Shown: positions 6,726-13,321 of the stretch, piece after piece
How positions within the stretch are numbered: the stretch's first letter is position 1
Layout: the number at the start of each line of letters is the position of its first letter
Source: Methanothrix sp.
GTDB taxonomy: Archaea > Halobacteriota > Methanosarcinia > Methanotrichales > Methanotrichaceae
Length of the DNA stretch: 13,393 bases
NCBI GenBank assembly: GCA_028688175.1
Contig: JAQTYS010000050.1
Span: forward strand, 1-13,393
Direction: 5' to 3'
Notes under the pieces: model-generated
Seen by the model: only the letters and a program-made list of their open reading frames with translations
Database searches by the model: none
Told to the model about the DNA's origin: nothing
Position numbers and translations under genes: made by a program

Positions 6726-7874
6726 ATGAAATTGAATGTTGGTTTTGTAGGTTTTGATGGTACCGAAAGCAAGAGGGCTATTCCTGCCATTCACCAGGTC
6801 AAGGAAGCAGAAGGAATTGATGGTGATATGAATGTGCTGCTTAGAAGCCCCCATGCCAGGGCCAAGAGCATGCTTAGCAAGTTCACGAGGATGTGTGATG
6901 TAAGAGCTTTCCTGACAGATGAAAGGGATAGAGCTGCCTGGGAGATGGTGGGGGCTAAGATAGAAGGCGGCTATGGCGATTTCTTTGAGGAATCTGACGC
7001 GGTCATCATTGGAACCCCGGAGGGGCAGGAGTTGCCATATGTCGAGGCCGGCATAACCCACGATTGCAGAATGGTGCTGATGGGAGGAGCCCAGAGAGGC
7101 GATATACTTAATGGTTTGGCTGAGAAGAATATCGATATAGCGGATAAAATTAAGGAAGATCTGGAAAGAGAGTTCTTCTTTGGACTGGAGAACTACGATC
7201 GATTTCTCAAGGCTTCTCCAAGACTCATCCAATGTACCAGCTGTAATACAACCTCTCTATGCAGAGCTGTACAGGCCGCAAGGCCGCTTGGACTAAAGGC
7301 CGTATTGGGCAACCTGGATCGCAGAAGCGGGGACCCGCAGAACATTGTCAAGATGTCTCCCAATGCAATCGAGTTCGGAGGTGGTGTGGGCCATCAGGGA
7401 AAAGATGCAGCGACGGTTTTCAAGGATGTGAAGTTCTCGATCAGGGCCAGCAAGGTTCCCATTACCATGCCGCATGTGCATCAATTGAATTTTATCTTCG
7501 AGGGAGATCAAGAGCCAGAGATGCTGCTCAAGCAGCTTGCCAAGACCAGGCGCGTTGTGATAATTCCTTATGATGATGAGGGAAGGAAGCACGAGTGGAC
7601 TGGCGAGATCCTGGAGGCCTTTTCATCCGGCTTTGAAAGGCCGTTAAGCCCTGAGATCTTTGAGCTGCTCTTCTCTGATGCAATAATTCCCTTTAAGCTG
7701 GGCGATTTTACCATCATGCAGACGGTCATGCTTGTCGAGCAGATGTCCGTGCCTGTGCCAAATTACGCGGAAGCATACCTCATGTTCTGTGGATTTTCAG
7801 CAGACAGAGTTCATAGCTTTGTTGACAAGGCGCTGGGTGTAGTACACGGTGTGTGGCCGGATGGACTGGCCTGA
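6726..7874 (+). CDS. Divergent archaeal (type II) glyceraldehyde-3-phosphate dehydrogenase-like protein
   Basis: The 382-residue product resembles archaeal GAPDH, which oxidises glyceraldehyde 3-phosphate using NAD(P). Shared features are TPEG at 97-100, the catalytic block SCNTTSLCR with Cys173, an RRSGDP segment near 199-204, GHQGKD with the probable catalytic His223, and a PHVHQLN strand at 249-255. Two things differ from ordinary archaeal enzymes. The nucleotide-binding loop reads GFDGTESKR, with one extra residue and Ser in place of the last glycine of GxGxxG. The stretch between GG121 and Cys173 is roughly 20 residues longer than I expect, and total length exceeds the usual about 340. 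I start at ATG 6726, not at an upstream in-frame ATG at 6657 lying inside the STAS-like gene, because MKLNVGFVGF begins the first Rossmann strand and GTGAT lies 6-7 nt before. It could be a paralogue with another substrate. Confidence 0.72.
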   Translation: MKLNVGFVGFDGTESKRAIPAIHQVKEAEGIDGDMNVLLRSPHARAKSMLSKFTRMCDVRAFLTDERDRAAWEMVGAKIEGGYGDFFEESDAVIIGTPEGQELPYVEAGITHDCRMVLMGGAQRGDILNGLAEKNIDIADKIKEDLEREFFFGLENYDRFLKASPRLIQCTSCNTTSLCRAVQAARPLGLKAVLGNLDRRSGDPQNIVKMSPNAIEFGGGVGHQGKDAATVFKDVKFSIRASKVPITMPHVHQLNFIFEGDQEPEMLLKQLAKTRRVVIIPYDDEGRKHEWTGEILEAFSSGFERPLSPEIFELLFSDAIIPFKLGDFTIMQTVMLVEQMSVPVPNYAEAYLMFCGFSADRVHSFVDKALGVVHGVWPDGLA

Positions 7875-7909
7875 CCAAATTCCAATACCACCAAAATCAA
7901 GATGTCTAT

Positions 7910-9313
7910 CTAGTATTCCGATAATTTGGTCTGCGCTGCCATGCACTTCTCGCCCGGAATCTCAACCGGATATAATCCCGTCAGGCATCCCATGCAAAGG
8001 TGCTCCTTAGGGATGCCCACCGCGTTCACCAGACCCTGGTGGCTCACGTATCCCAAGGAGTCGGCGTTGATCACAGCTTCTACACCAGCTACCGTCTTGT
8101 AGGCAGCTATGAGTTCCTCGCGGCTGGCCATATCGATGCCTAAATAGCAGGGAGCCAAGATGGGCGGGCTGCCTATGCGCACATGCACCTTTTCGGCGCC
8201 GGCCTTGCGGACCATGTCCACAATCCTGCGGCTGGTTGTGCCGCGCACAATTGAATCATCCACCAAGACCAGCTTATGACCCTCGATATTGGGCCGGATG
8301 GTATTCATCTTCAGGCGCACGGCGGTCTCTCGCATGCTCTGATCGGGCATGATGAAGGTCCTGCCGATGTAGCGGTTCTTCATCAGGCACTCCCGGTAGC
8401 TGATCCCCGAACACTGGTGATAGCCCACTGCCAGAGTAATTCCTGAGTCCGGGATGGGTGTAACCGTGTCTGCATTAGCCGGATGCTCGCGGGCTAAATT
8501 GGCTCCGATGTTCACCCGCACATCATAAATCAGGCGACCGTCCATGATGCTGTCCGGCCTGGCAAAATAGATATACTCGAATATGCAGTGCGCCTGATGG
8601 GGCATGCGGGCCAGCTGATACGATTTCATCTCGCCGTGCCTGATTACGATCAGCTCACCAGGCATGACATCGCGAATGAGCTTTCCATTAAGTGTATCTA
8701 TAGCGGCACTCTCGGAGGCCACCATAATGCCGGAATCGATCTCGCCGATGCAAAGCGGCTTGATGCCCAGAGGATCGCGCACGGCTAGAACTGTGTCTCC
8801 CCAGAGGAAGACAAGCGAGTAGGAGCCCACGATCTTGCGCATCAGGGCGCGCACGGCTTCCTGTAGATCATAGCGCAATAGCTCTTTTACAAAAAGGTGA
8901 GCTATAACCTCGGTGTCCGATGTAGAATAGAATATGTCGCCTGACTGCTCCAAGTGCTCCCGAAGCTGGCAGGAATTCACCAGATTGCCGTTATGAGCTA
9001 TGGCAATAGCTCCATCTTTGTATTTCACAAGCAAAGGCTGGCTGTTTTCTATGCATGACCTGCCGGATGTGGGATACCGAACATGACCGATGCCCACCTG
9101 GCCGCGCAGCAGGGCGATTTGGGCATCATCGAATACTTCTGAGACAAGGCCCATGCCCCGGTGGGTACGTATGGCCTTGCCGTCATGCACCGAGATGCCA
9201 GCCGCCTCCTGCCCCCGGTGCTGCAGGGCATAGAGGGCATAATAAATGGATTTGGCTACATTATTGCCCGTCTCATTGAAGGAAATCCCGACAACGCCGC
9301 AGGCATCGTGCAA
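7910..9313 (-). CDS. purF: Amidophosphoribosyltransferase (glutamine PRPP amidotransferase)
   Basis: This cytoplasmic enzyme makes 5-phosphoribosylamine from PRPP and glutamine, the first committed step of purine synthesis. The 467-residue product starts MHDACGVVGI, so Cys5 is the Ntn-hydrolase nucleophile, exposed after removal of a four-residue propeptide. QHRGQEAAGI at 31-40 and HNGNLVNS from 107 belong to the glutaminase site; VLVDDSIVRGTTS at 349-361 is the PRPP loop. Cys243, Cys389, Cys440 and Cys443 match the [4Fe-4S] ligands of the Bacillus-type enzyme, which suits an anaerobe. The start codon is TTG at 9313: GAGG stands 7 nt upstream and the next codons give the required short propeptide. 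It is the last gene of an LSm-eL37-purF unit, 10 nt after the eL37 stop, whose TAG sits within its ribosome binding region. Confidence 0.96.
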   Translation of the reverse strand: MHDACGVVGISFNETGNNVAKSIYYALYALQHRGQEAAGISVHDGKAIRTHRGMGLVSEVFDDAQIALLRGQVGIGHVRYPTSGRSCIENSQPLLVKYKDGAIAIAHNGNLVNSCQLREHLEQSGDIFYSTSDTEVIAHLFVKELLRYDLQEAVRALMRKIVGSYSLVFLWGDTVLAVRDPLGIKPLCIGEIDSGIMVASESAAIDTLNGKLIRDVMPGELIVIRHGEMKSYQLARMPHQAHCIFEYIYFARPDSIMDGRLIYDVRVNIGANLAREHPANADTVTPIPDSGITLAVGYHQCSGISYRECLMKNRYIGRTFIMPDQSMRETAVRLKMNTIRPNIEGHKLVLVDDSIVRGTTSRRIVDMVRKAGAEKVHVRIGSPPILAPCYLGIDMASREELIAAYKTVAGVEAVINADSLGYVSHQGLVNAVGIPKEHLCMGCLTGLYPVEIPGEKCMAAQTKLSEY

Positions 9314-9323
9314 CTTTACGCCT

Positions 9324-9500
9324 CTAGTAATCCGCCTTTCTCATCCACTTGTGACTGCCCATGCGCAGTTTGGTTGAACTGCCAAAGCCGCAGTGGACAC
9401 ATACTTTTCTTTTGAAATTGAACGATATGCTGCCACAGCGTCTGCATCGGATATGCGAACTCTTGTGGCGCCTGCCCATAGAAGGAGTACCTTTCGTCAT
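9324..9500 (-). CDS. rpl37e: 50S ribosomal protein eL37 (L37e)
   Basis: This small gene encodes a 58-residue basic protein of the large ribosomal subunit, typical in length. The start MTKGTPSMGRRHKSSHIRC and the zinc ribbon CRRC (Cys19, Cys22) with CVHC (Cys34, Cys37) are diagnostic, followed by GFGSSTKLR. ATG at 9500 is preceded by GAGGTG with 6-nt spacing, a strong Shine-Dalgarno that overlaps the end of the LSm gene. It lies 10 nt after the LSm stop and 10 nt before purF, so all three are very probably cotranscribed; LSm next to eL37 is a common archaeal order. The C-terminal tail after residue 47 (GSHKWMRKADY) is less conserved. Confidence 0.95.
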   Translation of the reverse strand: MTKGTPSMGRRHKSSHIRCRRCGSISFNFKRKVCVHCGFGSSTKLRMGSHKWMRKADY

Positions 9501-9510
9501 TTAAAGCACC

Positions 9511-9729
9511 TCATGGTGAAATATATACTACGTTATCTCCTCGCACGATTACAGTTCCAATCTTGCGTGCGACCGCCCCTTCTGCCACTTCTTCAGTTTT
9601 TTCGAGCACTAGGTTCATGTGTATATCATAACCCTGTAACTCTCCCCGAAAGACCCTTCCGTCCTTTAGCTTAACTATGACTGGTCCATTCAGTGATTCA
9701 TTCAGAATATCAAGCGGTCTTTGACCCAT
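9511..9729 (-). CDS. Archaeal Sm-like RNA-binding protein (LSm/SmAP)
   Basis: The protein forms ring-shaped oligomers that bind U-rich RNA and belongs to the same superfamily as eukaryotic Sm proteins and Hfq. Residues 4-42 (RPLDILNESL to MNLVLE) form the Sm1 motif with the hallmark LKDGRVFRGELQGYDIHMNL; residues 61-68 (IVRGDNVV) form Sm2. Starting at ATG 9729 gives 72 residues, the normal archaeal length. GGAG lies about 8 nt before it. An in-frame ATG at 9768 would add 13 residues (MKPFAVINAGESL) with no ribosome binding site, but it falls close to the predicted transcription start. It is the first gene of the unit with eL37 and purF. Family certain, N-terminus fairly sure. Confidence 0.95.
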   Translation of the reverse strand: MGQRPLDILNESLNGPVIVKLKDGRVFRGELQGYDIHMNLVLEKTEEVAEGAVARKIGTVIVRGDNVVYISP

Positions 9730-9820
9730 TAAACTCTCTCCAGCATTGATAACCGCAAAAGGCTTCAAAATCCAAACGTGCTCGTTGCATATTTAAACCT
9801 ATCGGGATATTCTCCCTCGC
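9730..9820. promoter_or_regulatory. Divergent promoter between the LSm operon and the PUA-protein operon
   Basis: The spacer holds ATATTTAAA at 9789-9797, with the palindromic core TTTAAA at 9792-9797, and reads TTTAAATAT on the minus strand. It lies 24-32 nt before the plus ATG at 9821, so the PUA gene is probably leaderless; no Shine-Dalgarno precedes it. On the minus strand the same element would start transcription near 9767, leaving a leader of about 38 nt with GGAG ahead of the LSm ATG. No second TATA-like element is evident, so one box may drive both directions. Confidence 0.55.
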
Positions 9821-10303
9821 ATGAAGATAAAATCCAGGCATCACCTCAAGGGGAGCGACGCTCGGAAGGTAATTGCGAAGATAGAGCCCTTACTAGAGGA
9901 CACTTCTCGCCTGCGTCGCTCATCTCTGGAGATGGCGATAAGCGACGAGGGAGTGGATCTCATCTTCGTGGATGGACGACCTTTGATGATGATTGTGGAA
10001 GATCAGCCCTTCTTCACCGTTCTCGGTGCCATTGAACTTCGCCCCAAGAAGAGGCTGGTGGTAGTGGATGCGGGAGCCGTGCGCTTTGTGGTGAATGGAG
10101 CGGACATCATGAAGCCTGGCATCGTCTCCGCCGATGCGGAGATCGCAGTCGGCGACCTGGTAGTAATCGTAGAGGAGAGGTATCATAAGCCTCTGGCCAT
10201 TGGCCGGGCATTGGTTGCGGGAACGGAAATGAAGGGCGAGGGAAAGGCGATCAAGTCGCTGCACCATGTGGGCGATGCAATCTGGAATGAGTTGGAGGAG
10301 TAA
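9821..10303 (+). CDS. PUA-domain RNA-binding protein (archaeal MCT-1-like)
   Basis: A 160-residue protein with an N-terminal domain (about 1-75) and a C-terminal PUA domain (about 77-152). The PUA domain is shown by the sequence RLVVVDAGAVRFVVNGADIM followed by KPGI, then GDLVVIVEE and PLAIGRALV, ending in the GKAIKSLHHVGD block. PUA domains bind structured RNA in tRNA- and rRNA-modifying enzymes and in translation factors. This two-domain layout resembles the archaeal relatives of eukaryotic MCT-1/MCTS1, which work in translation; the role here is inferred. There is no catalytic domain. ATG at 9821 is probably leaderless. The stop is 4 nt before the next ATG, whose Shine-Dalgarno GGAGGAG is formed by the last codons of this gene, so the genes are coupled. 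It is divergent from the LSm-eL37 unit, another RNA-related locus. Confidence 0.85.
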   Translation: MKIKSRHHLKGSDARKVIAKIEPLLEDTSRLRRSSLEMAISDEGVDLIFVDGRPLMMIVEDQPFFTVLGAIELRPKKRLVVVDAGAVRFVVNGADIMKPGIVSADAEIAVGDLVVIVEERYHKPLAIGRALVAGTEMKGEGKAIKSLHHVGDAIWNELEE

Positions 10304-10307
10304 AGAA

Positions 10308-11204
10308 ATGGAAGAAATCGGTGAGCTGATCGGCAAGGGATTTGGCGTCTGGCGCAGCAACCTTAACCTGTGTATTCCCTTTCTGCTCAGCATTATCCTC
10401 TCCATGATAATCTCCCTGCCTTTCCTGGCTGCCTTCTTTATGACCGCCATGCCCGTGGCCAGTTTGAATGCAACGGCGCTGCAAGATGAAGAAAATATGC
10501 AGGAGCTGATCGCTCAGATGCAGAGCTCTTTGGATAACCTTGAGATGGACAAGATCTGGCAGATTGCAGGACTCTTCTTAGTGCTGGTTGTAGTATTATC
10601 TTTGGTAAATGCATTCTTCACAGCCGGAGCCATAGGCATGGCCAGGCAGGCTCTGGATACAGGAAAATCTGATACAGGTAGCATGTGGTCCGCCGGAAAG
10701 ATGCATTTCTTTAATATGTTCCTGGCAACCCTGCTGCTGGGGTTGCTGACACTGGTTGGTTTGATCTTCCTTTTGCCGGCACTGGCCCAAGGGACGACAT
10801 CTTTGCAGGCGGATTCGCAGGCTATTGGCCTGGTGGCAGTGGGCCTGCTGCTATTCATCCTCTATGCCCTTGTCCTTTCTGTGGTCTTGGTCACCATGCC
10901 CTATGCCCTGGTGGTAGAGGAACTGGGTCCTATGCAGGCTGTTAAGGCATCAGTAAATTTTTTCCGGTACAACAAGTTCGACGTGGTAATTCTCTGGCTG
11001 GTAGTAGCTGCATTATCTTTGGGTCTGCAGATGATCAGCGGCGCATTTTCCCCGGGCGAGGAGGTAGGAGGTACTTCTCTCTCGCCGCTGAGCAGCCTGG
11101 TGAATTTGCTGGTCTTAGCGCCACTATCCAATCTCTGGTGGACAAGGCTTTATATGAACAGAAAAGGAATGCTAAGAGTCGATGAGGTGAAGGACCCGTG
11201 GTGA
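10308..11204 (+). CDS. Six-helix integral membrane protein of unknown function
   Basis: I do not recognise a specific function. From ATG 10308 the protein has 298 residues, with six hydrophobic segments at about 22-47, 84-112, 134-162, 171-205, 224-246 and 258-277. A 36-residue hydrophilic loop (48-83) rich in Glu, Gln and Met separates helices 1 and 2. The overall pattern, including an amphipathic MEEIGELIGKGFGVWRSN start and the LVVEELGPMQAVKASVNFF segment near 201-219, resembles membrane domains of the YciC / glycerophosphodiesterase-membrane type found as lone proteins in archaea. I chose 10308 over upstream in-frame ATGs because GGAGGAG stands 7 nt before it. The end overlaps the next gene by 7 nt, so a shared membrane role with that two-helix protein is plausible. 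Confidence 0.7.
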   Translation: MEEIGELIGKGFGVWRSNLNLCIPFLLSIILSMIISLPFLAAFFMTAMPVASLNATALQDEENMQELIAQMQSSLDNLEMDKIWQIAGLFLVLVVVLSLVNAFFTAGAIGMARQALDTGKSDTGSMWSAGKMHFFNMFLATLLLGLLTLVGLIFLLPALAQGTTSLQADSQAIGLVAVGLLLFILYALVLSVVLVTMPYALVVEELGPMQAVKASVNFFRYNKFDVVILWLVVAALSLGLQMISGAFSPGEEVGGTSLSPLSSLVNLLVLAPLSNLWWTRLYMNRKGMLRVDEVKDPW

Positions 11205-11473
11205 ATTTTCCAAATTATGCAGAGCTTATTTTGCGCTTTCGGCAGTATACGCTGATGCAACAGGCGGCTATTGCCGGTGTTATGGTTCTACTGATTTATG
11301 TCCCTTATTCTTACTTTTTGTTGAAATTAAATATCGTAGAATCGATCAGCATGGCGATATATTCTGCCATCTTGTTCATAGTGGTGTATTATCTAACCTC
11401 CTCAATTATTACCAAGAAAAGCCAGCAGTTGGCAAAGCAATCTGTGGGGCCCAAGAAGGGACTTCGTAAATAG
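11198..11473 (+). CDS. Small two-helix membrane protein of unknown function
   Basis: This 91-residue product carries two predicted membrane helices at about 21-42 and 48-68, a short N-terminus (about 20 residues) and a basic C-terminal tail ending KSQQLAKQSVGPKKGLRK that probably faces the cytoplasm. I know of no family for it. Its GTG start at 11198 (a second GTG follows directly) is preceded 7 nt upstream by GAGGTGA, and the gene overlaps the end of the six-helix membrane protein gene by 7 nt. This indicates translational coupling and suggests a small accessory subunit of the larger protein, which is inference. It is the last gene of the PUA-led unit, because a separate promoter follows. 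Confidence 0.65.
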   Translation: MVNFPNYAELILRFRQYTLMQQAAIAGVMVLLIYVPYSYFLLKLNIVESISMAIYSAILFIVVYYLTSSIITKKSQQLAKQSVGPKKGLRK

Positions 11474-11528
11474 GTAAAAGTATAAGTCTGCAGCTCGCAC
11501 ACAATATACTTCTACGAGGGTATTGTTG
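11474..11528 (+). promoter_or_regulatory. Promoter and ribosome binding site for the adenosine-kinase-like/pyrC pair
   Basis: AAAAGTATAAG at about 11477-11487 is a reasonable archaeal TATA box, putting transcription start near 11508. GAGGG at 11516-11520 lies 8 nt before the ATG at 11529 and decides that start over the in-frame TTG codons at 11523 and 11526, which are too close to it. A second AT-rich stretch, CAATATAC at 11502-11509, is too near the start codon to be the box. Confidence 0.45.
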
Positions 11529-12011
11529 ATGGAGCTAAAGATTGTCGACATGAAAATTCCTGAGGGAGCGAATCTGATTCTCGGGCAAAGTCACTTTATC
11601 AAAACGGCTGAGGATATCTATGAGGTCATGGCGGGCAGCATCCCATTCGCGAAGTTCGCCGTCGCTTTTTCCGAGGCCAGCGGCGACTGCCTGGTGCGCA
11701 CGGAGGGCAACGACGAAAGCCTCATCGAGGCGGCCAGAGGCAATTCTCTGGCCCTTGCCTGCGGGCATACCTTCGTGGTGCTGATTAAAGGGGCTTTTCC
11801 CATAAATGTGCTCAACGCCGTCAAAGCCGTGCAGGAGGTCTGCGGCATATTCTGTGCAACAGCCAATCCCTTGCAGGTGGTCGTAGCCGAGACCGAGCAG
11901 GGACGGGGAATTATGGGTGTCATCGATGGCTTCTCTCCCCTTGGGGCGGAGACACCGGCCCAGGTAGAGGATAGACGCAAGCTGCTGCGGAGGTTTGGAT
12001 ATAAACTTTGA
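11529..12011 (+). CDS. Adenosine-specific kinase family protein
   Basis: The 160-residue product matches the adenosine-specific kinase family (PF04008, formerly DUF355), common in archaea and some thermophilic bacteria, at its usual length. Diagnostic stretches are the MELKIVDMKIPEGANLILGQ opening, SHFIKTAEDIYE at 21-32, the SEASGDCLVRTEGND block at 48-62, FCATANPLQVVVAETEQGRG at 108-127, and VIDGFSPLG followed by the end RRFGYKL. The family was named from structural and biochemical work suggesting adenosine binding; whether it truly makes AMP in this organism is not shown. It lacks the folds of ribokinase-type adenosine kinases. Its last 17 nt overlap the start of dihydroorotase, so a nucleotide-metabolism link is likely. 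Confidence 0.88.
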   Translation: MELKIVDMKIPEGANLILGQSHFIKTAEDIYEVMAGSIPFAKFAVAFSEASGDCLVRTEGNDESLIEAARGNSLALACGHTFVVLIKGAFPINVLNAVKAVQEVCGIFCATANPLQVVVAETEQGRGIMGVIDGFSPLGAETPAQVEDRRKLLRRFGYKL

Positions 12012-13299
12012 TCTGGCAGTTAAAAACGGCCGGGTCTTTACAGCCCATGGGCAGATGAGCATAGACATCTGGGTCAAAGATGGACGAATTGCGGCCATGG
12101 GTGGAGACCACCGAGCCGAGGAAAGAATCGATGCGAGAGGCATGCTGGTCTTGCCTGGTGCTATCGATGCCCATGTGCACTTTCGTGATCCTGGGCCCAA
12201 TTACAAAGAGGACTGGGCCAGCGGTTCGGGGGCAGCTGTCGCGGGAGGTGTGACCACGGTAATCGACCAGCCCAATACCTCTCCTCGCACAATTGATGCC
12301 CAAACCTTTGCAGAGAAGCTGGATATTGCCAGCCATCGCTCTCGGGCGGACTTCTGCCTTAATGGGGGACCGGGAAATATCGATGAGCTGGCGGCAGCCG
12401 GGGCGGCGGCTATAGGCGAGATCTTCTCCTATGAGCACAGCGACGAGCAGCTTCAAAAAATCCTTGGGCAGGCGGAGCAGGCAGGAATACTGGCCACCCT
12501 TCATGCCGAGGACGGATTGATCATAAAAGAGAAGACTGCATCACTCTTGAGCAGGCATGACGCAGAGGTCTATTCTCAGGCACGGCCTGCGGCTGCGGAA
12601 GCGGTGGCAATAGATAAGTGCCTGGGTTGGGCCACCAGCCATCTGCACATCTGCCACCTCAGCTCGGCCCAGGGTCTGGAAAGGGTCGCTAGGGCAAAGA
12701 AAGACGGCAAGAAGGTGACCAGTGAGGCGACACCTCATCACCTTTTGCTCAACATCAAGGATTACAAAAAGCAAGGCTCCTATCTGAAGATGAATCCGCC
12801 CTTGAGACTCCAGGCGGACAACGATGCCCTCTGGCAGGGCCTTCGCTGCGGCACTATCGATATCCTGGCCTCGGATCATGCGCCGCACCTGCCTGAAGAG
12901 AAGAAGGAGGACATCTGGGAAGCGCCGGCTGGGGTGCCGGGCGTGGAGACCATGCTGCCCATGATGCTTATGGCGGTGAAAAGAAACCTGATCAGCCTGG
13001 GGAGGCTGGTGGATGCCGTGGCCTGCAGGCCCGCTCGCATCTTCGGCCTTGTCGGCAAAGGCAGCATTGAGGCTGGCAAGGATGCCGATCTGGTGATTGT
13101 CGATACCAAGTCCATCTCGCAGATAAATGCCAATCGGCTGCACAGCCGGGCGGATTGGACACCTTTTCAGGGAAGAGATGCCATCTTTCCCCAAATGACT
13201 TTGATTCGGGGCAATGTGGTCTACGACGGAGAAGTCTCTGCCTCTCCGGGATACGGCCGCTTTTTAGGAAAGCCGAGGATAAAGCAAAAGGTTTTATGA
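11995..13299 (+). CDS. pyrC: Dihydroorotase
   Basis: This zinc amidohydrolase interconverts carbamoyl-aspartate and dihydroorotate, the third step of pyrimidine synthesis. The 434-residue product has the DAHVHFRDPG metal motif (His60, His62, with Arg64 for substrate), NGGPGNIDE near 123-131, LHAED with His170, HICHLSSAQG with His218 and His221, SEATPHHLLL near 243-252, and ASDHAPH with catalytic Asp294. The position where many relatives carry a carboxylated lysine seems to hold GEIF with Glu142. The start is difficult: TTG at 11995 is only one base after GGAGG, while the conserved DLAVKNGRVF begins just downstream; initiation near 11995-12010, coupled to the overlapping upstream gene, is likely. 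Allantoinase and hydantoinase are related, but the arrangement of motifs fits dihydroorotase better. Confidence 0.92.
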   Translation: MDINFDLAVKNGRVFTAHGQMSIDIWVKDGRIAAMGGDHRAEERIDARGMLVLPGAIDAHVHFRDPGPNYKEDWASGSGAAVAGGVTTVIDQPNTSPRTIDAQTFAEKLDIASHRSRADFCLNGGPGNIDELAAAGAAAIGEIFSYEHSDEQLQKILGQAEQAGILATLHAEDGLIIKEKTASLLSRHDAEVYSQARPAAAEAVAIDKCLGWATSHLHICHLSSAQGLERVARAKKDGKKVTSEATPHHLLLNIKDYKKQGSYLKMNPPLRLQADNDALWQGLRCGTIDILASDHAPHLPEEKKEDIWEAPAGVPGVETMLPMMLMAVKRNLISLGRLVDAVACRPARIFGLVGKGSIEAGKDADLVIVDTKSISQINANRLHSRADWTPFQGRDAIFPQMTLIRGNVVYDGEVSASPGYGRFLGKPRIKQKVL

Positions 13300-13321
13300 T
13301 AGCAATGACATTATTTTGATC
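13300..13321 (+). promoter_or_regulatory. Spacer with T-rich run; probable TATA box overlapping the pyrC stop
   Basis: GTTTTATGATA at 13291-13301 covers the pyrC stop codon and lies about 26 nt before the ATG at 13322, as expected for a TATA box of a leaderless gene. ATTATTTTGA (13310-13319) is a T-rich run that could end pyrC transcription. No Shine-Dalgarno is present before 13322. Both roles are inferred from position and composition. Confidence 0.3.

Noticed and set aside
6459..7232. A 257-codon open frame on the minus strand
   Set aside because: It lies entirely opposite the STAS-like and GAPDH-like genes, shows no family motifs, and would have no promoter or ribosome binding site; it is a shadow of real coding frames.
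9049..9674. Plus-strand open frames opposite purF, eL37 and LSm
   Set aside because: They are the complements of three well-supported genes and carry no motifs.
11535..13194. Long minus-strand open frames of 194-221 codons (11535-12200, 11920-12504, 12541-13194)
   Set aside because: They mirror the adenosine-kinase-like and dihydroorotase genes, which have clear family motifs. Their composition (rich in Arg, His, Pro, Ser) is typical of antisense reading.
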